Positions 38,434 to 46,334 of a stretch of DNA of 64,000 nucleotides are shown here, piece by piece. The notes beneath the pieces are model-generated. The model was given only the letters and a program-made list of their open reading frames with translations. It had not been told where the DNA came from and ran no database searches. Position 1 is the first letter of the stretch. Each line of letters starts with the position of its first letter. The position numbers and the translations under genes are program-made. The stretch comes from Candidatus Sulfotelmatobacter sp. (lineage in GTDB: Bacteria > Vulcanimicrobiota > Vulcanimicrobiia > Vulcanimicrobiales > Vulcanimicrobiaceae). The stretch spans positions 165,189 through 229,188 of the forward strand of contig DATJRY010000013.1 in the NCBI GenBank assembly GCA_035504415.1. Reading direction: 5' to 3'.

Positions 38434-39204
38434 TCAGCCGAATCGATAGTGGTGGAAGACGGCTTGGCCGTCCGGCGAGAGCACGTAGTCGACGAAGGCC
38501 TTGGCCAACGGCTTGTTCGTGCTGCCGGTCGCGACCGCGATCTCGTTCTGGATCGAACCGCCGAGCGCCGGATCGATCGGCACTTCCTGCGCGCGCTGCA
38601 TCTCGTCGCCGTACAGGTCGGACGTGAAGACGATGCCGGCATCGGCCGAGCCGCTGTTGACCTGACCGGTCACGCCCTTGGTGTTGACGCCGTGCGAAAC
38701 GACGTTGGCTTCGAACTTCTCGGGGAAGTCGGCGCCGTAGGTCTTCGTGGCGCGCTTGATGACCGCGTGGGTGAAGCGGCCGATGGGCGTGGCGTCGTCG
38801 CCGACGGAGAGCCGCACGCCTTTGCGGGCGAGATCGGCCAGGCCGGTGATGTGCAGCGGGTTGCCCTTGGCGACGATGATCGTCGGGACCAGCTTGCACA
38901 TCGGACGGAACGGGTCGACCAGGTGCTTGTCGAGGGCTTGCGCCGAGAGCTCCGCGATCGACGAGACGAAGACGTCGCACGGCGCGCCGGCCGCGAGCTG
39001 GCCGAAGAGCATGTCGGGACGGCCGAAGAACGGGCGCACCGTCGCACCGCCATGCTTGGCGGCAAAGGCCTTGATGATGTCGCTCAAGGGGCGGTCGGAG
39101 TTGAGCGGCGCCAGCACCACCAGTGGCGCCTCGGCGCGCACGGCGGTCGCGCCGCCGGCCAAGACGGCCGCGGCGACGGATGCGACGAAGGACGATCTGC
39201 GCAC
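38434..39204 (-). CDS. modA: ModA-type molybdate-binding protein
   Basis: The 256-residue protein has a signal peptide (1-24, ending AVRA) and the family pattern. It has LVVLAPLNSDRPLSDIIKAFAAKHG, then FGRPDMLFGQLAAGAPCDVFVSS, the ModA motif LVPTIIVAKGNPLHITGLADL and SADAGIVFTSDLYG, ending FVDYVLSPDGQAVFHHYRFG. Length is as usual for ModA. It is the first gene of the ModA-MCP-ModA-like operon. No modB or modC follows, so uptake would need a transporter elsewhere. A sensory role with the chemoreceptor 3 nt downstream is more likely from context. Other oxyanions are possible ligands. Confidence 0.85.
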   Translation of the reverse strand: MRRSSFVASVAAAVLAGGATAVRAEAPLVVLAPLNSDRPLSDIIKAFAAKHGGATVRPFFGRPDMLFGQLAAGAPCDVFVSSIAELSAQALDKHLVDPFRPMCKLVPTIIVAKGNPLHITGLADLARKGVRLSVGDDATPIGRFTHAVIKRATKTYGADFPEKFEANVVSHGVNTKGVTGQVNSGSADAGIVFTSDLYGDEMQRAQEVPIDPALGGSIQNEIAVATGSTNKPLAKAFVDYVLSPDGQAVFHHYRFG

Positions 39205-39380
39205 GAGAAAGAGGGCCTTCCCTTAGAGCGGAGAGGGAGATACCCGGCACCCGGTCGTTCGCCGCGCCGCGACCGCGACTCCGTGCGACAAGAGTGGTGA
39301 TCGGTACGATTTAACTGATCGTTGGCGCTACCGTTACGCGGCCTTCACCAACGGCGCCATCCGGTCGACACGGGAGCGCG
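39205..39380. promoter_or_regulatory. Divergent promoter region, modA-like / dnaX
   Basis: These 176 bp separate the divergent modA-MCP and dnaX operons. A more AT-rich patch (GATTTAACTGATCG near 39308) and an imperfect inverted repeat (CGTTGG at 39320 and CCAACG at 39348) are visible. I find no 4.5S RNA signature here, although that gene neighbours dnaX in some bacteria. Confidence 0.4.
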
Positions 39381-41030
39381 TTGCGCGGGCCCGAACCTGT
39401 GGGGGTGTCGCTCTACCGCACCTGGCGGCCGCTGACGTTCGCCGATCTGGTCGGCCAGGACGCGGTGGTCAAAACGCTGACGACGGCGCTCGAGACCGGA
39501 CGCCTCGCCCATGCCTATCTGTTCTCCGGCCCGCGCGGCTCGGGCAAGACTTCGGCGGCCAAGATCCTGGCGCGCTGCATCGAGTGCGTCAACGGCCCGA
39601 CCGCCACGCCCGACAACACATGCGAGAACTGCCGCGCGATCCTGGAGGGGACCGCGCTCGACGTGCTGGAGATCGACGCCGCCTCGAACCGCGGGATCGA
39701 CGAGATTCGCGCGCTGCGCGACGCGGTCAAGTTCGCGCCCTCGGTGATGCGCAAGAAAGTCTACATCATCGACGAGGCGCACATGCTGACCAAGGAGGGC
39801 GCCAACGCCTTCCTCAAGACGCTCGAAGAGCCGCCGGAATGGGCCGTCTTCATCTTGGCGACGACCGCGCCGGAAGTGCTGCCGCCGACGATCCTCTCGC
39901 GCTGCCAGCGCTACGCGTTCCGGCGCATCGCGATCCCGACCATGATCGAGCGCATGCGCGAGATCGCCGCCGCCGAAGGGATCGTGATCGACGACGCGGC
40001 GCTGGGCGCGATCGCGTATCGCGCGGACGGCGGCTTGCGCGATGCGCTGACGATGCTCGAGCAGGTCGCCGCGTTCGCCAACGGCCCGGTCGACGACGCC
40101 GTCGTCGACGCGGCGTTCGGTCAGACCGGCCGCGGCTTCGCGCGCGCGCTGCGCGACGCGGCGCTCGACGGTGACGCGGCGCTGACGCTGCGCATCATCG
40201 ACGAAGCCTCCGACGCCGGCAGCGACATGACCGGACTGATCCGCAGCACGATCGGCGAGTTCCGCCACCTGCTGGTCGCGCGCGTCAACCCCGAGTTGCT
40301 CGCGCGCGACTTGGCCGAAGACGACGCCGCGGTCGCGCGCGAGCGCGCCGCCGTGACGCCGCAGGTGCGCTTGGTGCGCGCGCTGCGCGTGCTGGCCGAC
40401 GCGTTGGCCGCCGCGCGCGGCTCCGGCAACGCCCGCCTGGAGCTCGAGAGCGCGATCCTGCGCTTCGTGCTGCAAGGCGAGGACCCGAGCCTGGACGCCC
40501 TGGCGACCCGGGTCGCGCTGCTCGAAGGCGGCGAGGCCACTCCCCGTCCGCTCGCCCCGCCGGCGGCCAAGCCCGCGCCGCCGCCCGCGCCCCCGCCGGC
40601 CAAGCCGGCGCCGCCGCCCGTGCCGCCCCCGAGCACGCCCAAGCCCGCCGCCGCGGCCAAGGCCGAGCCGGTCGCCCCGAAGGCCGCGCCGATGGAGCTC
40701 TCGCTGACCAAGCTGCGCACCCTTTGGCAGAGCATCCGCATGCGCGCCGAGGGACAGAAGACCTCGCTGCGCGCCGCGCTCTCGCGCGCGACGGTGGCCG
40801 GGCTCGACGGCACCGTGCTCACGCTGCGCGTCCCCGACCCGATCAACGCCGACGTGCTCAAGCGCGACCTCGAGACGGTGCGCAAAGCGATCGCCGAGGT
40901 GACCGGGCAGACGCTCGAGGTCCGGGTCGCGGTCGGCTCCGCCCAGCCGCCGCCCGAGGACGGCCTCGCCGCCGAGGACGGCGAAGACGGCGACGACCTG
41001 ATGCGCTACGCGCTCGAGAAGCTCACCTGA
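39381..41030 (+). CDS. dnaX: DNA polymerase III gamma/tau subunit
   Basis: DnaX is the ATPase of the clamp loader. The 549-residue product begins with SLYRTWRPLTFADLVGQDAV, has Walker A GPRGSGKT, a zinc motif with CIEC and CENC, Walker B VYIIDEAHML and the sensor SRC motif ILSRCQRYAF. A Pro/Ala/Lys-rich linker (about 385-440) leads to a C-terminal tau-like domain. There is no A-rich slippery sequence, so only the full-length form is expected. The start is uncertain: TTG at 39381 has GGGAG upstream, while GTG at 39399 or 39405 would trim the protein to the usual N-terminus. It heads a dnaX-ybaB-recR operon. Confidence 0.95.
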   Translation: MRGPEPVGVSLYRTWRPLTFADLVGQDAVVKTLTTALETGRLAHAYLFSGPRGSGKTSAAKILARCIECVNGPTATPDNTCENCRAILEGTALDVLEIDAASNRGIDEIRALRDAVKFAPSVMRKKVYIIDEAHMLTKEGANAFLKTLEEPPEWAVFILATTAPEVLPPTILSRCQRYAFRRIAIPTMIERMREIAAAEGIVIDDAALGAIAYRADGGLRDALTMLEQVAAFANGPVDDAVVDAAFGQTGRGFARALRDAALDGDAALTLRIIDEASDAGSDMTGLIRSTIGEFRHLLVARVNPELLARDLAEDDAAVARERAAVTPQVRLVRALRVLADALAAARGSGNARLELESAILRFVLQGEDPSLDALATRVALLEGGEATPRPLAPPAAKPAPPPAPPPAKPAPPPVPPPSTPKPAAAAKAEPVAPKAAPMELSLTKLRTLWQSIRMRAEGQKTSLRAALSRATVAGLDGTVLTLRVPDPINADVLKRDLETVRKAIAEVTGQTLEVRVAVGSAQPPPEDGLAAEDGEDGDDLMRYALEKLT

Positions 41031-41043
41031 GACGAGGACGCCC

Positions 41044-41346
41044 GTGAACCCCAACCAGATGCGCCAGCTGCAGAAGCTGCAGCAAGAGATGCAAAAGGCG
41101 CAGGAAGACATTCAGAACGCGACCGCGGAGGGAACGGCCGCCGGCGGCGCCGTGACGGTCGCGATCAGCGGCGACTTCCGCGTCAGCAAGGTGACGCTCA
41201 AGCCCGAGGTCGTCGACCCCGCGGACGTCGAGATGCTCGAAGACCTGCTGGTCGTCGCGTTGGCCGACGCGCACAAGAAGATCGAAGAGTTCGCCGCCAA
41301 ACGCATGAGCGCCGCGACCGGCGGCATGCGCATCCCCGGTATGTGA
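41044..41346 (+). CDS. ybaB: YbaB/EbfC family nucleoid-associated protein
   Basis: A 100-residue DNA-binding protein of the YbaB/EbfC family, which commonly sits between dnaX and recR. It shows the N-terminal MNPNQMRQLQKLQQEMQKAQ helix, the central GGAVTVAISGDFRVSKVTL strands and the C-terminal helix EDLLVVALADAHKKIEEFA. GTG start 13 nt after dnaX. It is a small nucleoid-associated protein whose exact role is unclear in most bacteria. Confidence 0.93.
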   Translation: MNPNQMRQLQKLQQEMQKAQEDIQNATAEGTAAGGAVTVAISGDFRVSKVTLKPEVVDPADVEMLEDLLVVALADAHKKIEEFAAKRMSAATGGMRIPGM

Positions 41347-41356
41347 CGAGCGCGCC

Positions 41357-41959
41357 ATCGCCACCACCATCGCGGGCCCGGTCCAGGCCCTGATCAACGA
41401 GTTCAGCAAACTGCCGACGGTCGGTCCCAAGACCGCCGCGCGGCTGGTGTTCCATTTGCTGAACCGGCCGCGCGCCGACGCCGAAGCGCTGGCCGACGCG
41501 ATCGTCGCGCTCAAGGAGAAGGTGCGGCTGTGCTCGCGCTGCTTCTCGATCACCGAAGACGACCCGTGCGCGATCTGCGACGACCCGCGGCGCAATGCCG
41601 CGCTGGTCTGCGTCGTCGCCGAGGCGAAGGACGTGTTCGCGATCGAGCGCACCTCGGCGTACGACGGGCGCTACCACGTGCTGGGCGGCTTGATCTCGCC
41701 GATGGACGGCATCGGCCCCTCGCAGCTGCGCGTGCGCGAGCTGGTCGATCGGGTCGCCAGCGAGTCGCCGCGCGAGGTCGTGGTCGCCACCAACCCCAAC
41801 GCGGAAGGCGAAGCGACCGCGCTCTACCTCTCGCGACTGCTTTCCCCCAGCGGCGTCAACGTCACCCGGCTGGCGTACGGCTTGCCGATCGGCGGCGACC
41901 TCGACTACGCCGACGAGAACACGCTGGCGCGCGCCATCGAAGGCCGCCGCACGCTCTAG
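41357..41959 (+). CDS. recR: Recombination protein RecR (no canonical start codon)
   Basis: RecR works with RecF and RecO in loading RecA onto gapped DNA. The reading frame shows the N-terminal QALINEFSKLPTVGPKTAARL helix-hairpin-helix, zinc-finger cysteines (CSRCF, CAICDD), the Toprim segment CVVAEAKDVFAIE and GGLISPMDGIGPSQL, ending with LAYGLPIGGDLDYADE. A full-length protein of 200 residues, the usual RecR size, needs a start near the ATC at 41357, because the only in-frame ATG/GTG/TTG is GTG at 41447, inside the conserved region. A GTG at 41343 overlapping the ybaB stop would be the expected start but is one base out of frame. Either ATC is used or a single-base indel is present. Confidence 0.88.
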   Translation: MATTIAGPVQALINEFSKLPTVGPKTAARLVFHLLNRPRADAEALADAIVALKEKVRLCSRCFSITEDDPCAICDDPRRNAALVCVVAEAKDVFAIERTSAYDGRYHVLGGLISPMDGIGPSQLRVRELVDRVASESPREVVVATNPNAEGEATALYLSRLLSPSGVNVTRLAYGLPIGGDLDYADENTLARAIEGRRTL

Positions 41960-41971
41960 CGTGCCGCGCGC

Positions 41972-42184
41972 ATGATCGCGACGCGTGCGCTCACGATCGG
42001 CGAGATCGTCGACCGGGCGATCACGCTGCTCGTGCGCAGGTGGAACGTCGCGCTGCTCCTGACGGCGATCGTCGGACGCGGACCTGTGCCTGTGGTCGCC
42101 GAGCATCTTCCTCGGTGCGCGCGGCCGGCAGCGACCTCGAGGCGCAGCTCGACGCGGCGGAACGTTACGGAAACGCGAGCGTGA
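41972..42184 (+). pseudogene. Remnant of a membrane-protein paralogue
   Basis: The first ~36 codons (MIATRALTIGEIVDRAITLLVRR...) resemble the N-terminus of the membrane protein at 43793 (MIVDRPLTIGELFDRAVTRLVR). The rest of that frame is unlike it. In another frame, 42115-42160 encodes VRAAGSDLEAQLDAA, similar to the C-terminus of the same family (VRTQGADLEAALDG). So both ends of a family member survive with the middle deleted and the frame lost. The fragment abuts the opposite-strand MOSC gene, whose end overlaps it. Confidence 0.7.
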
Positions 42185-42803
42185 CGGCGTCGCCGACGGC
42201 GACCTCGCCGGGCGCGACGACCGCGCAGTAGACGCCGACCACGTTGTCGCGCCGCTGGGCGACCTCGCGCAGCACGGCCGGGTTCGACGCGCCGGTCGCG
42301 ACGTCGTAGGTGGTCGTGACGCAGCGCTCGATCGTCGCGACGACCCGGAGCCGCGCGCTGCCGACGGCGAGCGTCGCGCCGACCAGGTCGGGCTCGCGCA
42401 GCTCGACGCCGGGCGCGGCGGTCACGTACAGGTTGGGCCGCCAACGCAGCGGATCGAGCGGCTCGCCGACCAGCGCTTCCACGTCGTGCACCCACAGGTC
42501 GAGCAGCAGCGAGACGTCGCCGGCGTCGAACCAGCGCGGCGCGCTCCGGTCGACCGCGACCGCGACGCCGTCGGCCGCGGCGCCGGCGACGGCCGCGAGC
42601 GGGTCGTCGGTGAGGTGCAGGCGCGGCGACTCTTTGCCGCGATAGGTCTTACCGGCCCGGGCGTGCGTGGGCGTTGCCACCACCAGCGCGCCGGTACGAT
42701 CGCCCGCGAGCCCGTCGGCGTCGATCGCGGCGCGTGAGAGCGGTTCGGCCCGCAGCGATTTCACCGGATAGCGCCACGCGGCGGCCAGGGTTCCCAGCTG
42801 CAT
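42165..42803 (-). CDS. MOSC-domain protein
   Basis: The start at 42803 gives MQLGTLAAAWRYPVKSLRAEPL, the standard opening of MOSC N-terminal domains (YPVKSxxG). The 212-residue product contains DADGLAGDRTGALV, RWRPNLYVT and ERCVTTTYDVATGASNPAVLREVAQRR, the last including the MOSC Cys region (RCxxTxxDxxTG). MOSC proteins bind molybdenum cofactor sulfur and act in mARC-type reductases or as cofactor carriers. It is shorter than mARC and lies alone on the minus strand, inserted between a decayed and an intact copy of a membrane-protein family. Substrate unknown. Confidence 0.85.
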   Translation of the reverse strand: MQLGTLAAAWRYPVKSLRAEPLSRAAIDADGLAGDRTGALVVATPTHARAGKTYRGKESPRLHLTDDPLAAVAGAAADGVAVAVDRSAPRWFDAGDVSLLLDLWVHDVEALVGEPLDPLRWRPNLYVTAAPGVELREPDLVGATLAVGSARLRVVATIERCVTTTYDVATGASNPAVLREVAQRRDNVVGVYCAVVAPGEVAVGDAVTLAFP

Positions 42804-42845
42804 ACGGCGGGGATTCGCGCCGGAAGCGGGCGAACGCTTTCGTGC

Positions 42846-43796
42846 GTGCAAGAGACCGAGCTGCGGCCACGAGGCGCCGGAGAGTTGCTCGACCGGGCGG
42901 TGACGCTTCTCGTGCGCTATTTCCCGCAGATCGTCGTCGCGGTCGCGTTGATGATCGTGCCGATCGTCGTCCTCGACGCGCTGCTGCAGCCGCACGGTGC
43001 CGACGCGTTCGGCGACATGGCCACGCTCTTCACCGCGCACGGGCCGGCCGCGCAACGGGCCGCGCTCGAGCAGATGGAGGCGCACAGCGCGTCGGGATCG
43101 GCGGTCGCGCTGGTGCTGCTGCTGACCTCGGCGATCAGCCTGCTCGGCTTCAACGCCGTCACCGCGGTCGTCGACGCCGCCTTGCACGGCCGCAAGCTGG
43201 ATGCACGCGCGGCGTATGCGCTGGCGACGCGACGCTGGCCGGCGCAAGTCCTGGTCGGCCTAGCGTTTTTGGTAGCCGGCGGGGTGGCGGCGGTGGCGCT
43301 GTTCGTGGCGTACTTCGTGCTCGTGTTCGTCATCATCGCGTTGGCCGCGATCGCGAAGAGCTTGACCGCGCTCGCGATCGCCATCGGCGTGATCGTGGGC
43401 ATCGCGTTTTTAGCGGTCGTGCTCGCGGTCGTGTCGTGGCTGTCGATGGCCTACACGCTGGCCGCGATCTCCGTCGTGGTCGAGGACCTCGCCGCCGGGG
43501 CGGCGATCGGCGCGGGCTTTCGCCGCGCGTTCGGCCGGACGACCGCGGTGCGCGTGCTGCTGGCGGGCTTGGTGCTCGACGCGCTGGTGCTGTTCGGGAC
43601 GCTGCCGGTGCTCGCGCTGGGCGCGCTCGTCTCGACGCTGGTACATAGCCACCCGCTCTACTACGGCATCTCGGCGGTCGGCCAGATCCTGATCGACGCG
43701 CTGATCCTCACCTTCGCGGTGGTCTTCGCGGCCGACGTGCGCGTGCGCCGCGAGGGGCTCGATCTGCTCGCGGCGGCCGGAAGCGCGCCCGCATGA
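42846..43796 (+). CDS. Multi-pass membrane protein, paralogue 1
   Basis: The 316-residue protein starts GTG and has about six membrane segments, e.g. FPQIVVAVALMIVPIVVLDAL, VALVLLLTSAISLLGF, VLVGLAFLVAGGVAAVALFV and ILIDALILTFAVVFAADV. The N-terminal motif GELLDRAVTLLVRYF is shared with the following gene and with the remnant at 41972, so all three derive from one family. No enzyme motif is visible. The fold pattern resembles the membrane domains of glycerophosphodiester-phosphodiesterase-type or DUF4013-like proteins. It overlaps the next gene by 4 nt. Co-occurrence with DUF4129, MoxR and DUF58 genes suggests a role in the same membrane-associated complex. Function unknown. Confidence 0.65.
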   Translation: MQETELRPRGAGELLDRAVTLLVRYFPQIVVAVALMIVPIVVLDALLQPHGADAFGDMATLFTAHGPAAQRAALEQMEAHSASGSAVALVLLLTSAISLLGFNAVTAVVDAALHGRKLDARAAYALATRRWPAQVLVGLAFLVAGGVAAVALFVAYFVLVFVIIALAAIAKSLTALAIAIGVIVGIAFLAVVLAVVSWLSMAYTLAAISVVVEDLAAGAAIGAGFRRAFGRTTAVRVLLAGLVLDALVLFGTLPVLALGALVSTLVHSHPLYYGISAVGQILIDALILTFAVVFAADVRVRREGLDLLAAAGSAPA

Positions 43797-44587
43797 TCGT
43801 CGACCGGCCGCTCACGATCGGCGAGCTCTTCGATCGGGCGGTGACGCGCCTGGTGCGCTGCGGCGTGCCGGTCGCGATGTTGACGCTGGTCCTGGTGGTC
43901 GCCGCCGTCGCGCAGAACCTGTTCACCCCGCGCCTGACCGCCCACTACGACGCGGCTGCGATCGTCTTCATGTTCTGCTGGTTCATCGCCGAGGCCGTCT
44001 ACGCGTTCCTCAGCTTCGCGGCGGCGGTCCGGCTGTACGGCGGCGAGTCGCTCGGCGCGGTGGACGCGCTGCGCGCCGTGGTGCGCGACGATCCGTGGCG
44101 CTTGGTGCGGCTGGCGCTCCTCACCGGGTTCATCGGGGCCGTCGGGTTGTGGATTTTGGGCGGTTTGATCGGGCTCGTCGGCGGCGCCGCCAGCGGCGCC
44201 GGCGTGATCGTGCTGCTGATCGTAGCGGGACCGGTGACGGCGTTCTTCCAGTTGGCGTTCGCCACGTGCGTGCTCGAAGGCACGCCGGCAGTAGTCTCGC
44301 TGGGCAATGCCTGGAGCCGAGCCTTCGCGTTCGGCGAACGGCGGCGCAGCGTCTTGCTGCTCTACGCGATCATACTCGCGGAGTGGGTCCCGCTGTACGG
44401 CATCGACGCGATCGGGACCGGTCTCTCGCGGCTGTTCCAACTGCCGCTCTTCGCCACCGTGACGCAAGGCGCGGGCGGTCCGATCGGCACGGCGATCGGC
44501 GCGGCACTGCTGACGGTCGCCGCGCTCGACTACCGGGTGCGCACGCAAGGCGCGGATCTCGAAGCAGCGCTCGACGGCGTGCCGTGA
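43793..44587 (+). CDS. Multi-pass membrane protein, paralogue 2
   Basis: The 264-residue protein carries the same N-terminal motif as its neighbour (LTIGELFDRAVTRLVR) and about six hydrophobic segments, including VAMLTLVLVVAAVAQNLF, IVFMFCWFIAEAVYAFLSFA and LLIVAGPVTAFFQLAFATCV. A GNAWSRAFAFGERRRSVLLL segment resembles the amphipathic interface of the upstream paralogue. The ATG overlaps the previous stop by 4 nt and the following DUF4129 gene begins 4 nt before its end. It has no catalytic motif. It likely belongs to the MoxR-associated membrane operon. Confidence 0.65.
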   Translation: MIVDRPLTIGELFDRAVTRLVRCGVPVAMLTLVLVVAAVAQNLFTPRLTAHYDAAAIVFMFCWFIAEAVYAFLSFAAAVRLYGGESLGAVDALRAVVRDDPWRLVRLALLTGFIGAVGLWILGGLIGLVGGAASGAGVIVLLIVAGPVTAFFQLAFATCVLEGTPAVVSLGNAWSRAFAFGERRRSVLLLYAIILAEWVPLYGIDAIGTGLSRLFQLPLFATVTQGAGGPIGTAIGAALLTVAALDYRVRTQGADLEAALDGVP

Positions 44588-45186
44588 TCGCGCCCTGGCG
44601 GCACGGCGATCCGCACGATCTGGCGCGGGCGATCGTCGCCGAGCCGCGCTTTCGTCACGCACCGCCGCTCGGCGGCCCGACCTGGTGGGATCGCTTCTGG
44701 AGCTGGCTCGGGCATCTGCTCGCGAAGCTGTTCCACAGCGCACCGAGCGGCGCCGGCGACCTGTTCTCGCTGGTGCTGGTCGGCGCCGTGCTGGTCGGCG
44801 TGGTGGCCGTCGTCGTGCTGGTGCTGGCGCAGATCACGCTCGGCCCGCGCGCGCGCGCGCGGCGAAGGGCGCGCGAAGCGGAAGTCATCGGCGAGGAGCT
44901 CGACGCGGCCGCGCTGCGCGCGCGCGCCCGCGCCGCGGTCGCGGCGCAGCGCTACCGTGAAGCGGCGGCGCTGCTGTGGGCCTCGGCGCTGCGCGCGCTC
45001 GACGAGCGCGGACGCGTGCGTTTCGACGCGGCGCGCACGCCGAGCGAGTGGCGGCGGCTGGTGCGCGAACCGGCTTTCGACGCGCTGGCGCGCGACGCGG
45101 TCTTCGCGCTCTTCGACGAACGCACGCCCGACGCGGACGCGCTGGCGCGCATGGACGCCGCGTACGACGTGCTGCTCTCGCGATGA
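44584..45186 (+). CDS. DUF4129-domain membrane protein
   Basis: The 200-residue protein has a single central membrane helix (about 60-85, LFSLVLVGAVLVGVVAVVVLVLAQI). It is followed by a cytoplasmic helical domain with the DUF4129 pattern ARARAAVAAQRYREAAALLWASALRALDERGRVRF, then a TPSEWRRLVREPAF segment. DUF4129 domains occur as C-terminal parts of transglutaminase proteins in MoxR-DUF58 operons; here it stands alone. The GTG start overlaps the upstream gene by 4 nt, and its stop overlaps the DUF4350 gene. Function is undescribed, and context points to the MoxR chaperone system. Confidence 0.75.
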   Translation: MIAPWRHGDPHDLARAIVAEPRFRHAPPLGGPTWWDRFWSWLGHLLAKLFHSAPSGAGDLFSLVLVGAVLVGVVAVVVLVLAQITLGPRARARRRAREAEVIGEELDAAALRARARAAVAAQRYREAAALLWASALRALDERGRVRFDAARTPSEWRRLVREPAFDALARDAVFALFDERTPDADALARMDAAYDVLLSR

Positions 45187-46334
45187 GACGCGAGCTGTGG
45201 GTCGCGCTCGGATTGCTGGCGCTGGTCTTCGTCCTGGCCTGGTCGACGCGCAAAGAGCCGCAGCCCACGCCCGGCGTCACGCACGGGAGCGCCGACGTCG
45301 CGCAAGGCGGCTACGCGGCCTGGTACGAGCTGCTCGAACGCGAAGGCCTGCACCCGCGGCGCTTCGATGCGCCGCACGAGGACCTGGCGGCCGACGGCGT
45401 CGGCACGCTGGTCCTGGCGTTCCCCGGTGCGGGCGTCGACGCGGATTGGGACGCGGTGGAGCGCGACGCGCTGCACGCGTGGGTGCACGGCGGCGGACGG
45501 CTGGTCGACATCGGGCCCGAGCCGGCGTTGCGCGGTGCGCGCGACGAGCACGCCGACGTCGTCCTGGCGCCGGCAGCGACGCGGCCGGGCGCGCTGCGCG
45601 GTCCGTGGGCGGCGCTGGTCGGTTCGCTGACGGCGCGCGGTGACGCACGCATTCGCGTGCGCCCCCACACCCGGTTACACGTGATCACGCTGTTGGCCGA
45701 CGCGGCCGGCGCGCTGGTCGTGCGCTACCGCGACGGCCGCGGCGAGGTCGTCGCGGTCGCCTCCGGCGCGCCGTTCGAGAACCGCAACCTGGCGCGCGCC
45801 GGCGATGCGCGGCTGGCGTATCTGCTGGCGGCGCTGCCCGGCGGCGGCGGGCTCGCGTTCGACGAAGCGGTGCGCGGCGACGTCGTCGACCGGCCGTGGT
45901 ACCGCGCGCTCGACGTGCGCGAACGGGTCGCGCTGGCGTTCCTGGTGCTGGCGGGACTGGCGTGGCTGGCCTACGGGCTGCTGCCGCTGGGGCCGCCCGT
46001 GCGCCTGATCGCCGCGCGCGAGCCGACCTCGTCGGAGTTTCTCGACGCGTTCGCCGCGCTGTATGCGCGCGCACGGCTGCGCGACCACGCCGCCGACGCG
46101 CTGCTGGCCGACGCCGAGCGGCGGCTGCAGCGCGCGCCGCGCACGCCGGTCATCCGGCAGCTCGCCGCCGACGTCCACGCCGCGCGCGACGTCGCGGTCC
46201 GCCAGGACCGGCAACTGGTCGCGCTCGCCGTTCTGTCCCGTTCCGTCCGAGAGGAGACCACTGGTGGAGGAGACCCCGCTGGCCGTTCCGGCCCGTCTGC
46301 GCGCCGGCCTGACTCGCGTCGTCGTCGGCGCTGA
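45183..46334 (+). CDS. DUF4350-like membrane-anchored protein
   Basis: The 383-residue protein has an N-terminal membrane anchor (5-22) and a soluble domain with DUF4350-like features: GGYAAWYELLEREGLHPRRFD, TLVLAFPGAGVDADW and LHAWVHGGGRLVDIG. A second membrane helix lies near 245-262 (VALAFLVLAGLAWLAYGLL), before a helical C-terminal part. DUF4350 resembles an inactive glutamine-amidotransferase-like fold and is typical of MoxR-DUF58-DUF4129 clusters. Its last ~24 codons overlap the start of the MoxR gene by 71 nt and encode an Arg-rich tail with little family character. A shorter native end, by frameshift, or a true overlap are both possible. Confidence 0.75.
   Translation: MRRELWVALGLLALVFVLAWSTRKEPQPTPGVTHGSADVAQGGYAAWYELLEREGLHPRRFDAPHEDLAADGVGTLVLAFPGAGVDADWDAVERDALHAWVHGGGRLVDIGPEPALRGARDEHADVVLAPAATRPGALRGPWAALVGSLTARGDARIRVRPHTRLHVITLLADAAGALVVRYRDGRGEVVAVASGAPFENRNLARAGDARLAYLLAALPGGGGLAFDEAVRGDVVDRPWYRALDVRERVALAFLVLAGLAWLAYGLLPLGPPVRLIAAREPTSSEFLDAFAALYARARLRDHAADALLADAERRLQRAPRTPVIRQLAADVHAARDVAVRQDRQLVALAVLSRSVREETTGGGDPAGRSGPSARRPDSRRRRR

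Noticed and set aside
39205..39380. A 4.5S/SRP RNA gene upstream of dnaX
   Set aside because: The conserved GGAAGGAAGCAGCC-like core is not present.
40560..40660. Pro/Ala codon repeats in dnaX considered as a repeat element
   Set aside because: It is the ordinary low-complexity linker of the gamma/tau protein.
39381..41030. Programmed frameshift in dnaX to make gamma
   Set aside because: No A-AAA-AAG slippery sequence or similar A-run is present in the gene.
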